NCBI GenBank assembly: GCA_016209605.1
Contig: JACQVS010000264.1
Span: 1 to 64,000, forward strand
Direction: 5' to 3'
Length of the DNA: 64,000 nt
Origin: Planctomycetota bacterium
Lineage (GTDB): Bacteria > Planctomycetota > UBA8108 > JACQVS01
In this document: in pieces, positions 51,779 through 60,835 of the stretch
Layout of the letters: each line of letters begins with the position of its first letter
Position numbering within the stretch: position 1 is the stretch's first letter
Notes under the pieces: generated by a model
Seen by the model: only the letters and a program-made list of their open reading frames with translations
Told to the model about the DNA's origin: nothing
The model's database searches: none
Program-made: the position numbers and the translations under genes

Positions 51779-54028
51779 TTATGAAGGTCGCCAGGTTTCA
51801 GGATTTTTAGCCGGCTTTCCCTGGACTGAGCGGGGCTCGTGCCGGGGCCGATAACCTGGAGCGCTTCCTGCCGGCCGGCGCTCCCGGGCGAGGGCTGGCG
51901 CCGCTGACTGGGGAGCCCGCAGGGGCTGGAAGTCGGTGCCGCGCAGCAGGAACTGCCGGCGGCGGATTCCCCGGCGCAGCCGGCGCAAAACCGGAAGCAG
52001 CGTCAGGAAGGGCAGGGCGGCGAGGGCCAGCGCCGTGAGCGTCTTCCCGGCCTCCAGGCCCGGCGGGCGGTACTCCAGGTCGAGGTGATGGGAGCCGGCG
52101 CCCAGCGCCAGGCCGACCTGCCTGCCGTTGGCTGGAAAAAGGGCGGCCGGCTTGCCATCGACGCGGGCTTGGATTCCAGGGACGAGCAGGTCTGCCGCCA
52201 CCACGATGGCAGGCCCCGGCAGCTCCAACTGGCAGGAGAGCCGGTTCGGGGTCCTCGCCGCGCTGGCGATGACTCCAAAGCGGCCGGCGCCGGCGCCGGC
52301 CGGCGGGGAAATCTCGCCAGCGGAACCGGCGTCCGGCTTCTCGAGGAGCGGCTGCAGCGGATTGCCGATCGCTCCGGAAAGGGCCACCGCGCCGGGGCGG
52401 CGGGGAAAGATCCAGCCGGCGCCGGCCGGCTCGCCGCTTGAGGAGGGCAGGATTTCCACCCTCTGGGTCCAGTAAATCGGCCCCAGCCGGTACGGGTTGA
52501 GGTAGAGGTACTTGCCCTCGGCGCGGACATACTGGAGGAGGGGGAAGCGCTGGCGGGTGTCGGGGAGGTCGGAGAGGATCAGCTGTGTGTCGGTGACGGC
52601 AAGGGGGACGGTCTCCTCGATGTCGTCAATCGACCGCCAGGATTTCAGGCCGCTCCAGGACTGGATCTGGTGGAAGGCCAAGAGGTCCAGATGAACATCG
52701 GCGCCGGTCCCGCCGCCGCCGAGGACCAGAACCCGGCCGCGCCGGCCGGATGCCTCCAGGTAATTCACCCAGCGCGGCGCCGGAGTGATCTCCGCGAACG
52801 TTTTTCCTGCAAGCTTCGGCTGCTGAGCGGGCCAGGCTTCCAGGATGAGGAGGGCGGTGGCCAGCAGGGAAGCCGCCGCCGCGAGGCGCCGGAAGTGTCC
52901 CCGCTGCGCCGCCGCGGTGAAGACCGCGCTCGCGGTCATGCTGAAATAAAATCCCAGGAACGGCAAGCCCGCGCGCGGTCCTACGGCCGCAAGCCCGCCG
53001 GCCAGGATGGCGAGGTAAAGCTGCGGCTTCTTCCCGGGCGAGGTCACAAGTTTCCAGAAGGAAAGCAAGTAGACGGTCAAGGTCACCGCGCCGAGATGGT
53101 AAGGCAGGCGGATCGATTCCAGGCCGCTCCACCAGGGGGAGAGGAGTTCCGCCGGAGAATCCGTTTGCGCCCAGGCCGCCAGGGCCGTGGTCCAGCGAAA
53201 TGCGCCGCAGGCGATGCCCCAGACCGCGCCGAGGAGGATGGCGAGCGCGGCTTTTTTAAGACTCCGCCGTTTCTCCGCCGGCCGCCCATCGGGCCAGAGC
53301 AAAGCCGGAGCCGTGGCCGTGAAGAGGAGGAAGGCCAGGAGCAGAGCCGCCGGGTCCGCGGCGCCGGCCAGGGCGGCGATCAGGAAGCCCCAGAGGGCGC
53401 CGCGGCCCAGCCGGGGATCTTCGAGGAGGCGGAGGAAGGCCAGGAGCAGCGCCGGAAGAAGGGCAGCCGCCATCAGGGAGCCCAGCTCGGCCGGCCGAGT
53501 AGCGGCATTGAGCAGTCCGCCCGTGAAGAGGTATGCGCAGGCGGAGAACAGGGCGGTGGAGTCGCCGCCGCCCTGGCGCCGCGCCAGGAAATAGACCGAG
53601 AAGCCGCCCAGGGCCAGATGCGAGAGCACTACCAGGGTGAGCGCAAGGCCGGCGGGCAGGATCCACTGAAGAACGAAATAAAGGGGGTGGGTGAAGAGTG
53701 GAGGAACGGCCCGGGGAGGATTGCCGGAGAGAGCGCCGGGAAGGCCGCCTTCTTCACCGCTCCAGGTTCGGTAAAGGACTTCGCCGGTCGAAGCGAATAC
53801 GCGCGACTGGAGAACCGCCTCCAGGATGGCCCCGTGGCCCGAAGCGCCTCCAGGATCCGGAGCGGCTGCGGCCGGAAACCGGTCCGGATGGAGCAGCAAG
53901 CTGCTGAAGAGGCCCAGAAGCAGCGCTGCCCATACCAGCAATCCGGTCCAGAAGGGAGTGCCGGCGGGAGCGGCCTCGGAGAAGGCCGGCCTCCGTGGCC
54001 AGTGGAAGAGGCGAAGGATCGGGTTCAT
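51779..54028 (-). CDS. YfhO-like polytopic membrane protein (749 aa)
   Basis: The ATG at 54028 is chosen; the ORF runs open to 54193 with low-quality sequence. There are roughly a dozen hydrophobic helices in the first 450 residues and one pair near the C terminus, with a large soluble loop of about 230 aa between. The layout fits YfhO family proteins, related to GT-C-fold lipid-linked sugar transferases. The acidic loop motif expected after TM1 is not obvious. It probably acts in surface glycan or lipid modification. Confidence 0.65.
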   Translation of the reverse strand: MNPILRLFHWPRRPAFSEAAPAGTPFWTGLLVWAALLLGLFSSLLLHPDRFPAAAAPDPGGASGHGAILEAVLQSRVFASTGEVLYRTWSGEEGGLPGALSGNPPRAVPPLFTHPLYFVLQWILPAGLALTLVVLSHLALGGFSVYFLARRQGGGDSTALFSACAYLFTGGLLNAATRPAELGSLMAAALLPALLLAFLRLLEDPRLGRGALWGFLIAALAGAADPAALLLAFLLFTATAPALLWPDGRPAEKRRSLKKAALAILLGAVWGIACGAFRWTTALAAWAQTDSPAELLSPWWSGLESIRLPYHLGAVTLTVYLLSFWKLVTSPGKKPQLYLAILAGGLAAVGPRAGLPFLGFYFSMTASAVFTAAAQRGHFRRLAAAASLLATALLILEAWPAQQPKLAGKTFAEITPAPRWVNYLEASGRRGRVLVLGGGGTGADVHLDLLAFHQIQSWSGLKSWRSIDDIEETVPLAVTDTQLILSDLPDTRQRFPLLQYVRAEGKYLYLNPYRLGPIYWTQRVEILPSSSGEPAGAGWIFPRRPGAVALSGAIGNPLQPLLEKPDAGSAGEISPPAGAGAGRFGVIASAARTPNRLSCQLELPGPAIVVAADLLVPGIQARVDGKPAALFPANGRQVGLALGAGSHHLDLEYRPPGLEAGKTLTALALAALPFLTLLPVLRRLRRGIRRRQFLLRGTDFQPLRAPQSAAPALARERRPAGSAPGYRPRHEPRSVQGKPAKNPETWRPS

Positions 54029-54243
54029 GCGCAGCTCTCCAGCCCGAAATTCCGATGTTCCCGGCCGGCAACTTCCGATAACGCCGCCGGTGGATTTCCC
54101 CGTTATTGCTTCGGAAGGGCGGGAGGGAATTCTGAAGGCGGGCAGCCCGGTTTGAGCACTTCGGAATCCTCGAGAAAAGGCCGATATTATCATTGTGAGG
54201 TGGAATGTTTCAGAACCGCAGAAAATAATCGCTGATTGAAGCC

Positions 54244-54744
54244 ATGAGGAGCATCGTCCGTTTCATTCTGCTGGTTGCCGTTTCGTTCGCGGGCGCGAGC
54301 TGCAAGTCGACCATGATTTTTGAAGCCTTGCGGGGAGGGGTGAAGGTGTTCCCCGATCTCCTCAACGACCAGCCGACGGTGATGGCGTTCTTGAGCGCCA
54401 ACGACCGGCGTTGCGACAAGGAGATCCCCAGCTTGCTGGCCCTGTACTACCGCGAGGACACGCCGGTGCAGGTGGTCGGAGTGCTGGTTTTCGATGAATT
54501 CGAGTTCGTCAACCAGATCACCACCTTGAACCAGGCCGCCTTCACGGTGCTCCTCGACCCGGAGCGCCGGCTCGTCGAGAAGTACCGCATCGTCAATTAT
54601 CCCACCTACGTCTACCTGTCGCCCCGGGGGAAGGAGATCGACCGGGTGGAGGACATTCGCCTGGCCCGCCGCTGGGTCGACTTCCCGCGCTGGCACGAGA
54701 AGGCGGCGGGGCAGCCGAAGGAGAGCGCCTATCGGGGTAGATAG
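54244..54744 (+). CDS. Thioredoxin-fold lipoprotein without C-x-x-C (166 aa)
   Basis: A lipoprotein signal ends A-G-A-S-C (Cys20). The body has a thioredoxin/TlpA-like pattern: V-M-A-F-L-S-A-N-D-R-R-C-D-K-E-I-P, a V-V-G-V-L-V-F strand, L-L-D-P-E-R, and the cis-Pro loop Y-P-T-Y-V-Y-L-S. Where a reductase has W-C-x-x-C there is only a single Cys (R-R-C-D), so it could be a peroxiredoxin-like or non-redox binder. Its stop lies just before repeat copy 3. Confidence 0.72.
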   Translation: MRSIVRFILLVAVSFAGASCKSTMIFEALRGGVKVFPDLLNDQPTVMAFLSANDRRCDKEIPSLLALYYREDTPVQVVGVLVFDEFEFVNQITTLNQAAFTVLLDPERRLVEKYRIVNYPTYVYLSPRGKEIDRVEDIRLARRWVDFPRWHEKAAGQPKESAYRGR

Positions 54745-54750
54745 GTTCTC

Positions 54751-54818
54751 CCTCCGCAACTTCTCCGCATCCTGCGGAGAAGTTGCGGATAGCTCGGTTG
54801 CGGGCGAAGCCCGCATTA
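54751..54818 (+). repeat. Double-hairpin intergenic repeat, copy 3
   Basis: Same core as copy 2: 16-bp stem 54754-54769 with 54773-54788, loop TCC, and the small hairpin at 54800-54814. It lies in the convergent gap between two genes, and its last bases supply the TAA stop (54816-54818) of the SSS transporter. Confidence 0.9.
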
Positions 54819-56393
54819 TGGTCTCTTGGGCCTGCCGAGAGCGCCGATCCCGAAGGACACCGCCGTGCCCACGACGATCCAGAGCGGCCAGGCCAGGGGC
54901 GGGACATGGTCGATCACGCCGCGGGTCCAGAGGGTTGGAAGCCGCTCGATGAAATGGCTCAGGATCTCGGGAGCTGAACCCGGCTTGCCCAAAAAGTCGC
55001 GCAGCTGCAGGAGGAGCACGCTGGGGACGGAGATGAACATGCCGGCCAGCACCGAGGCGGTATTTCCCCGTCGCGTGAAGATTCCGAGCAGAAAAACTCC
55101 CAGGATGGCGCCGTAAAAGTACGTCAAGACTCCCATCGCCAGCCGCAGGATGTTCTCCTGACTGTCGAAAAAGGCCCAGGCGATCCCCATCAGCAGGGCG
55201 CCCCAGAGCACCGTCAGGAGGCGCGACATCGACAGGTAATGCTCCTCCGAAGCGCCTTTCACCAGGAAGGGCCGGTAGAAGTCGGCGATGGAGGTTGCCG
55301 CCAGGGCGTTCAGGACCGAGGTGTGGCTCGAGAGCGCCGTGGCGAAGAGCCCGGCGAAGACGATGCCGGCGATCCCCGCCGGCATGTGCCGGACGATGTA
55401 CAGCGGAAAATAATCGTCGGCGTTGGCCGCCCCGGCCGGCTGCATTTCCGGGTGGATCTGGTGCAGGAACCAGAGCAGTGAGCCGACCGCCAGGAAAAGA
55501 GCGATCATGGGGAGGAGGATGGCGGCGCTGCCGAGGAGCGAGCGGCCGCCGCGCCGGGCATCGGGGCAGGCGAGCATCCTCTGGACGATGTCCTGGTCGA
55601 TGCCGTGAGTTGCCAGGGTGAGGACGAAGCCGCCGACGAGTCCGACGAGGAGCGGCTGGTCGCTGGCGAGGAGCTGCAACCAGCCGCCGGTTCCCGAAGC
55701 CTCCCCGGCCGCCGGCAGCCCCCAGTGCAGGATCCGGAGCTTCTCCTGGAACGCTGGATGGGAGGCCACCGCGCTCCAGCCGCCGTCGATCCGATGCAAG
55801 ATGCTCGCGGCCGCAATGGCGCCGCCGGCCAGGAAGGTGAGTCCGAGGATGCACTCCGCCCACACCACCGCCTTGATGCCGCCGAAGAGCGTATAGGCGA
55901 TGCCGGCGACCCCGAGGATGAGCAGCGACCAGCCCTGCGGCAGGCCGGTCGCCACCCGGACCGCCAGGCACGCCGCGAAGAGCCGGACGCCGCTGGCGAT
56001 GGCCCGGCCGCCCAGGAAGAACAAGGCGGCCAGGGCCCGGGAGGCGTTGCCGAAGCGCTTCTCCAGAAAGCCGTAGACGGTGATGATCTCGAAGCGGTAA
56101 AAGCTGGGTATGAAAAAGCAGGCCAGGAAGATCCGCCCCAGCACCAGGCCCAGGACGATCTGCAAGTAGTACCAGTCGGTGCGGTAGGCGAGGCCGGGGG
56201 TGCCAATGTACGTGGCCACGCTGGTCTCGGTGGCGATGATGGACAAGGTCACCGCCCACCACGGCAGGCCGCGATCGCCGATGAAGTACGCCCGCGTCGA
56301 CTTCTGACGGCCGGAGGAGTAGAGGCCGATGAGGAAGACGGCCACCAGGTAAATGCCGATGACCGCCCAGTCGATCGCCGACAGCGTGGGCAT
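54816..56393 (-). CDS. Sodium:solute symporter (SSS family)
   Basis: This is a 525-aa polytopic transporter with about 13 helices. SSS landmarks are D-W-A-V-I-G-I-Y near the N terminus, R-A-Y-F-I-G-D-R-G-L-P-W-W after TM1, S-I-I-A-T-E-T-S-V-A-T-Y-I-G-T-P-G in TM2 and Y-G-F-L-E-K-R-F. The closest groups carry sugars, sialic acid or uronates. kdgK and eda start 144 bp beyond its 5' end on the other strand, so an organic acid such as a uronate or keto-deoxy-gluconate is a fair guess. The stop codon is provided by repeat copy 3. Confidence 0.9.
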   Translation of the reverse strand: MPTLSAIDWAVIGIYLVAVFLIGLYSSGRQKSTRAYFIGDRGLPWWAVTLSIIATETSVATYIGTPGLAYRTDWYYLQIVLGLVLGRIFLACFFIPSFYRFEIITVYGFLEKRFGNASRALAALFFLGGRAIASGVRLFAACLAVRVATGLPQGWSLLILGVAGIAYTLFGGIKAVVWAECILGLTFLAGGAIAAASILHRIDGGWSAVASHPAFQEKLRILHWGLPAAGEASGTGGWLQLLASDQPLLVGLVGGFVLTLATHGIDQDIVQRMLACPDARRGGRSLLGSAAILLPMIALFLAVGSLLWFLHQIHPEMQPAGAANADDYFPLYIVRHMPAGIAGIVFAGLFATALSSHTSVLNALAATSIADFYRPFLVKGASEEHYLSMSRLLTVLWGALLMGIAWAFFDSQENILRLAMGVLTYFYGAILGVFLLGIFTRRGNTASVLAGMFISVPSVLLLQLRDFLGKPGSAPEILSHFIERLPTLWTRGVIDHVPPLAWPLWIVVGTAVSFGIGALGRPKRP

Positions 56394-56536
56394 TTTCAAA
56401 CAACCCTGTTTCTTAGGCGGTTTTCTGAACTATAATCATCCCTTCATTTGCAGTTGCATTACATTAACGAGTCGTTTCCGAATTCCAAGGGAATTGTTGA
56501 GTGGAGAGCGGAGGCGCGCGGCGCTTCCCTGCGGCC

Positions 56537-57571
56537 ATGAATCGAGTCGTCACCTTCGGAGAGATCATGCTGCGGCTGTCGCCGCCGGGGCAGCAGCGCT
56601 TTGTCCAGGCGGCGAGCTTCGATGTCCACTTCGGCGGCGGCGAGGCCAACGTCGCCGCTTGCCTGGCGGGCCTCGGGGGGCCGGCATCTTTCGTGACGCG
56701 GCTCCCCGCCGGGCCGATCGGCGATGCGGCCATCGCGTACCTGCGCCGGTTCGGCGTCGGCACCGAAGCGATCCTGCGCGGCGGCTCGCGCCTGGGGATC
56801 TACTTCCTCGAGACCGGCGCCACCCAGCGGGGAAGCGTGGTGATTTACGACCGGGCGGGCTCCGCCTTCAGCGAGATCGACCGGGGGATGGTGAAGTGGG
56901 AGGAAGCGCTTCGAGGGAGTGGCTGGCTCCACGTCACCGGCATCACCCCCGCGGTGAGCCGAGGCGCCGCCGCCGCCGCCCTCGAGGCGGTCGAGGAGGC
57001 GCGCGCCGCCGGCCTCAAGGTCTCCTGCGACCTCAATTACCGCGCCAAGCTGTGGAAGTGGGGGAGGGAGGCCCGCGAGGTGATGCCGGAGCTGGCCGAG
57101 CGGTGCGATATCCTCCTCGGCAACGAGGAGGACGCCGACAAGGTCTTCGGCATCAAGGCGCCGCACACCGACGTCGGCAAAGGGCAGATCTCCGCCGCCG
57201 GCTACGAGAAGGTCGCCGAGCAGCTGCTGGCGCGCTTTCCGAGGCTTCAGGGCGTGGCCTTGACCCTGCGCACCTCGCTGGGAGCGAGCCACAACCGCTG
57301 GTCGGCGGTTTTCCATGACCGCAAAGACTTCCGCGTCGCCCGCGAGCACGACATCATCCCCATCATCGACCGGGTGGGGGCGGGCGATGCCTTCGCCGCC
57401 GGCCTGATTTACGGCCTCAACCGCTGGCCGGATGAGCCCCAGAGGACCCTCGAGTTCGCCGCCGCTTCCGGCTGCCTCAAGCACTCCGTCCCGGGCGATT
57501 TCAATCTCGCCAGCCTGGAGGAAGTGGAAAAGCTGGCGCGGGGGGAAGCTTCCGGCCGCGTCGCCAGGTAA
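56537..57571 (+). CDS. kdgK: 2-keto-3-deoxygluconate kinase-like PfkB sugar kinase
   Basis: A PfkB-family kinase of 344 aa: V-T-F-G-E-I-M-L-R-L-S near the start, F-G-G-G-E-A-N-V-A (substrate region), and the ATP/anion-hole motif R-V-G-A-G-D-A-F-A-A-G (about residues 279-289) with Asp as the base. The E-I-M-L-R-L-S-P-P beginning favours KDG kinases over ribo- or fructokinases. The next gene, 36 bp away, is the matching KDPG aldolase. Together they convert KDG to pyruvate and glyceraldehyde-3-phosphate. Start at ATG 56537; 12 extra codons upstream are possible. Confidence 0.87.
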   Translation: MNRVVTFGEIMLRLSPPGQQRFVQAASFDVHFGGGEANVAACLAGLGGPASFVTRLPAGPIGDAAIAYLRRFGVGTEAILRGGSRLGIYFLETGATQRGSVVIYDRAGSAFSEIDRGMVKWEEALRGSGWLHVTGITPAVSRGAAAAALEAVEEARAAGLKVSCDLNYRAKLWKWGREAREVMPELAERCDILLGNEEDADKVFGIKAPHTDVGKGQISAAGYEKVAEQLLARFPRLQGVALTLRTSLGASHNRWSAVFHDRKDFRVAREHDIIPIIDRVGAGDAFAAGLIYGLNRWPDEPQRTLEFAAASGCLKHSVPGDFNLASLEEVEKLARGEASGRVAR

Positions 57572-57606
57572 ATTGCGAAATCGAATGAATTGAAAGGAGG
57601 TCACAC

Positions 57607-58287
57607 TTGGCCCGTTTCAAACGCTTGGAAGTCCTGAACCAGATCGCCGCGAGCGGCTTGATCCCCATCCTCTACCACAAGGACGTGGAGGTGCTGATGC
57701 GCGCCGTCGACGGCTGCGTCGCCGGCGGTTCGCAAATTTTTGAAATGACCAACCGCGGCGACGGCGCGTTCCGCGCCTTCGAGGAGCTGCTCAAGCGCTG
57801 CGAGAAGAAATATCCCCAGCTCATCCTCGGGGCCGGCTCCATCGAGGATCCCCACACGGCGGCGATATACCTCGCCCTGGGGGCCAACTTCGTCGTCAGC
57901 CCGCTCTTGAGCGAGCCGATGATCCGATTCTCGAACCAGCGCAAGGTGGCGGTCATCCCGGGCGCCGGCAGCGTGACCGAGATCGCCGCCGCCGAGGAGC
58001 TGGGCTGCGAGCTGGTCAAGGCCTTCCCCGCCGATGGCATGGGCGGGCCGGGATTCGTCAAGGCGCTGCTGGGGCCGCGGCCCTGGTCGAGCATCGTGCC
58101 GACGAGCGGCGTCGAGCCCACCGAGGACAACATCCGCGCCTGGTTTCAGGCCGGCGTCGCCGCCCTGGGGATGGGCTCGAAGCTTTTCAACATCAAGCGC
58201 CTCGAGGAGGGGGAGGACCCGGAGCTGGCGAAGCGGGTGGCCAGTGTCCTTGCCTGGATCAAGGCGGCCCGGCAGAAGCCGGCTTGA
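57607..58287 (+). CDS. eda: KDPG/KHG aldolase
   Basis: Eda splits 2-keto-3-deoxy-6-phosphogluconate to pyruvate and glyceraldehyde-3-phosphate. A TTG start follows a near-ideal AAAGGAGG. The product of 226 aa has the Glu of F-E-M-T-N-R-G, G-A-G-S-I and the Schiff-base Lys in L-V-K-A-F-P-A-D, then V-P-T-S-G-V. It is slightly longer than E. coli Eda because of a C-terminal helix. It forms an operon with kdgK and completes uronate and Entner-Doudoroff-type breakdown. Confidence 0.93.
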   Translation: MARFKRLEVLNQIAASGLIPILYHKDVEVLMRAVDGCVAGGSQIFEMTNRGDGAFRAFEELLKRCEKKYPQLILGAGSIEDPHTAAIYLALGANFVVSPLLSEPMIRFSNQRKVAVIPGAGSVTEIAAAEELGCELVKAFPADGMGGPGFVKALLGPRPWSSIVPTSGVEPTEDNIRAWFQAGVAALGMGSKLFNIKRLEEGEDPELAKRVASVLAWIKAARQKPA

Positions 58288-58378
58288 GGCGGATTGAAAG
58301 CTGAATGTCCAGGCTCTCCATGTTAAGATGTCCTGCTCAAGGACAGGTTTATTTCCAGGAAGTCTCAAGGAAAATATC

Positions 58379-58651
58379 ATGACCAAGAAAACGACTAACA
58401 CCAAGAAGCCCGAAGTCTCCATCGAGTACTGCACCGCTTGAAACTATCTTCCCAAGGCGGCCAGTCTGGCCGCCGACTTGAAGAAGGAGTTCGGCGTCGA
58501 GGCGAAGCTCATCAAAGGCTCGGGAGGCGTTTTTGAAATCACCGTGAACGGAGAACTGATCTACTCGAAGAAAGCGACGGGCAAGTTCCCCGAGCCCGAG
58601 GAGATCTTCTACCACGTCCGCCAGGCCGCCGGCGCCGGCGCGGCGAAATAG
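58379..58651 (+). CDS. Rdx/SelW-family selenoprotein (90 aa, Sec21)
   Basis: The frame from ATG 58379 to TAG 58649 has one UGA at codon 21 (58439-58441). The product reads V-S-I-E-Y-C18-T-A-U21-N-Y, the C-x-x-U redox motif at the end of strand 1 of selenoprotein W/Rdx proteins. It continues with L-A-A-D-L-K-K-E-F-G-V, K-G-S-G-G-V-F-E-I-T-V-N-G and the F-P-x-x-E-E-I end, all in SelW order. The length is right for the family. A perfect 8-bp hairpin follows the UGA. Proteins of this type are thioredoxin-fold redox proteins of uncertain partner. Standard gene finders would skip this gene. Confidence 0.88.
58439..58474 (+). promoter_or_regulatory. UGA plus candidate bacterial SECIS element of the SelW-like gene
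   Basis: After the UGA (58439-58441), 58456-58463 pairs perfectly with 58467-58474 (8 bp) around loop GUC (58464-58466). The loop starts 22 nt after the UGA with G first and U second, in agreement with bacterial SECIS rules. The fwdB element shares the CC-AGU apex. Confidence 0.82.
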
Positions 58652-58701
58652 GCGGTGAAAAGCAGTCTTCGCTGGGCGAGGAAGGCCTCGACCATCTTGC
58701 C

Positions 58702-60813
58702 ATGAATCCTCACGCTTTAAGGGTGCTCGAGTACGGACAGATCCGGGACATCCTCGCATCCTACGCCGCCACGCCGCTGGGGCGGGCCCTGGTGGCGGGG
58801 CTCGAGCCGATGCTCGGCCTGGCCGACATCCGCGTCCGGCTGAGCGAGGCGGCGGAAATGGGAGAGCTGATCAAGATCGCCCGCTTGCCGCTCTCGGGCT
58901 TCAAGGACGTGGCTTCCGAGGTGCGCGCGCTGGCGGCGGGCGGCCGGCCGGCCGAGCCGGAGCTGCTTTACGATGTCCTCGAGCTCCTGCGCGGCTCCCT
59001 GGCCTTGAAGGAGGCGCTGTCGCGCCAGCCGGAGGCCTTTCCCGCCCTCACCCGGATCGCCGCCGGCCTCGCCGACCTCCCCTCCCTGCGCCAGGGCATC
59101 GACCGGGCCGTCGATCCGCGCGAAGGGATCCGCGATGACTGCACCAAGAAGCTCCAGCTCCTGCGCCGTGAGCTCCGGCAGCTCCGCGAGTCGATCCGCG
59201 AGCGCATCGGCCGCAAGCTCGCCGATCCCCGCCTGCACAAGGCCTTCCAGGGCGAGGGGATCAAGTTCAAGAACGACCGCTATCTCCTGCCGGTGAAGGC
59301 CGACTACCGCCAGTGGGTGGCCGGCGTCATCCGCGACCGCTCCCACACCGGCGGCACGCTCTACATCGAGCCGGAGGATCTGATCCTTGAAGGCGACCGC
59401 CTGCTCGAGCGGATCGACGACGAGCGCGCCGAGGTGCAGCTCATTCTCTGGGAGTTCACCCGAGCGGTGCTGGCGGAGGAGAACCGGTTCGTGGAGAACC
59501 AGCACCTGATCGCCCTCGCCGACCTCGCCTACGCCAAGGCTTGCTACGCCCAGGCCTTTGGCTTGTCGATCCCCGAGATCCACGATCCTCGGGAGGAGGG
59601 GGACTTCCTCCTCGAACTCCGCCAGGCCCGCCATCCGTACCTCTTGTGGCTGAACCGCGACCAGCGGCGCGACCGGCGCGACCCCGGCCTCGAAGAGGCG
59701 CGCGCGAAGGTCGTCCCGCTAGACGTGCGCCTCGGCGATCCCTCGCGCCTCCTCATCATCACCGGCCCCAACACCGGCGGGAAGACCGTGGTGCTGAAAA
59801 CCATCGGCCTCAACCTCCTCATGGCCTTGAGCGGCATGCCCATCGCCGCCGAGGCGGGTTCGAAAGCGCCGCTGGTCTCGAACCTTTTCGCCGACATCGG
59901 CGATGAGCAGAGCATCGAACAGAGTCTGAGCACCTTTTCGGCGCACCTTGCCCAGATCGTCGAGATCCTGAAAGTCGGCGATGCCAGCGCGCTGGTGCTC
60001 CTCGACGAGCTGGGGGCCGGCACCGACCCCCTGGAGGGGGCCGCGCTGGCGACGGCGCTCCTCGACTGGTTCTACCGGAACGACTGGAAAGCGATCATCA
60101 CCACGCACCTCGGGAGCTTGAAGGAGTTCGCCTACCTCCATGAGGGGGCCGAAAACGCCGCCATGCTCTTCGATCCCGAGACCTTGAAGCCGACCTACCG
60201 CATGGCCATGGGGATCCCCGGCAGCTCGCACGCCCTCGAGATCGCGCGGCGCATGGGCGTGAATGCAGAGATCGCCGGAGCGGCCGAGGAGAGGATGCGG
60301 GAGATCCAGGCGCCGACGGAGGAGGTCATCGAGAAGATGATGAGCTCGCACCGGCAGATGGAAAAGGAGCGGCGGCGCATGCAGCGCCTGCGGCAGCGAG
60401 CCCAGGGGGAGCGCCGCGCCGCCGAGGCCGATCGCGAGGAGGCGGCGGCCGAGCGCGCCGCCTGGCGGCAGGAGGCGGAAATCCTCGCCGACCAGGCCGT
60501 CCGCGCGGCGCGGGAGAAGCTCCTCGCCTTCCTCCCCAAGCTGCAGGGGGTGCCGAAAGCGCTGCAGCCCGTAGTCGAGGAGCTGCGCTGGACGGTAGAA
60601 TTGCTGCTGGCCGGAACGCCCCTGGGGGAACGGCGCGAGGAGTTCGCCCGCTCTCTCAAGAAAGAAGACGAGGTTTACGTTCCCAAGTTCCGCGAACGCT
60701 GCAAGGTCCGCAAGGTCAACAAGTCCGAGCGCGTGGTGACGGTGCTCTTGAACGGCATCGTGACGGACGTCAAGTTCGACGACATCTCGTGGCTCGATGG
60801 AAAGAACGAGTGA
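58702..60813 (+). CDS. mutS2: MutS2 family ATPase lacking the Smr domain (703 aa)
   Basis: MutS2 proteins suppress homologous recombination or rescue stalled ribosomes in different bacteria. The ATPase has Walker A G-P-N-T-G-G-K-T and Walker B V-L-L-D-E-L-G-A-G-T-D-P, with the start Y-x-x-I-R-D-I-L-A-S-Y-A-A-T-P-L-G typical of the family. A Glu/Arg-rich coiled coil (about 545-615) follows and then a short beta KOW-like tail ending L-D-G-K-N-E. The C-terminal Smr nuclease domain (about 75 residues in usual 780-aa MutS2) is absent. Confidence 0.92.
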   Translation: MNPHALRVLEYGQIRDILASYAATPLGRALVAGLEPMLGLADIRVRLSEAAEMGELIKIARLPLSGFKDVASEVRALAAGGRPAEPELLYDVLELLRGSLALKEALSRQPEAFPALTRIAAGLADLPSLRQGIDRAVDPREGIRDDCTKKLQLLRRELRQLRESIRERIGRKLADPRLHKAFQGEGIKFKNDRYLLPVKADYRQWVAGVIRDRSHTGGTLYIEPEDLILEGDRLLERIDDERAEVQLILWEFTRAVLAEENRFVENQHLIALADLAYAKACYAQAFGLSIPEIHDPREEGDFLLELRQARHPYLLWLNRDQRRDRRDPGLEEARAKVVPLDVRLGDPSRLLIITGPNTGGKTVVLKTIGLNLLMALSGMPIAAEAGSKAPLVSNLFADIGDEQSIEQSLSTFSAHLAQIVEILKVGDASALVLLDELGAGTDPLEGAALATALLDWFYRNDWKAIITTHLGSLKEFAYLHEGAENAAMLFDPETLKPTYRMAMGIPGSSHALEIARRMGVNAEIAGAAEERMREIQAPTEEVIEKMMSSHRQMEKERRRMQRLRQRAQGERRAAEADREEAAAERAAWRQEAEILADQAVRAAREKLLAFLPKLQGVPKALQPVVEELRWTVELLLAGTPLGERREEFARSLKKEDEVYVPKFRERCKVRKVNKSERVVTVLLNGIVTDVKFDDISWLDGKNE

Positions 60814-60835
60814 TGGCCGCTTGAAACGAGGTTAT

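Noticed and set aside
54190-56403. A 737-codon minus-strand frame over the SSS transporter and thioredoxin-like genes
   Set aside because: Its sequence is His/Arg/Pro-rich noise and it contains the translated repeat element; two real genes explain the region better.
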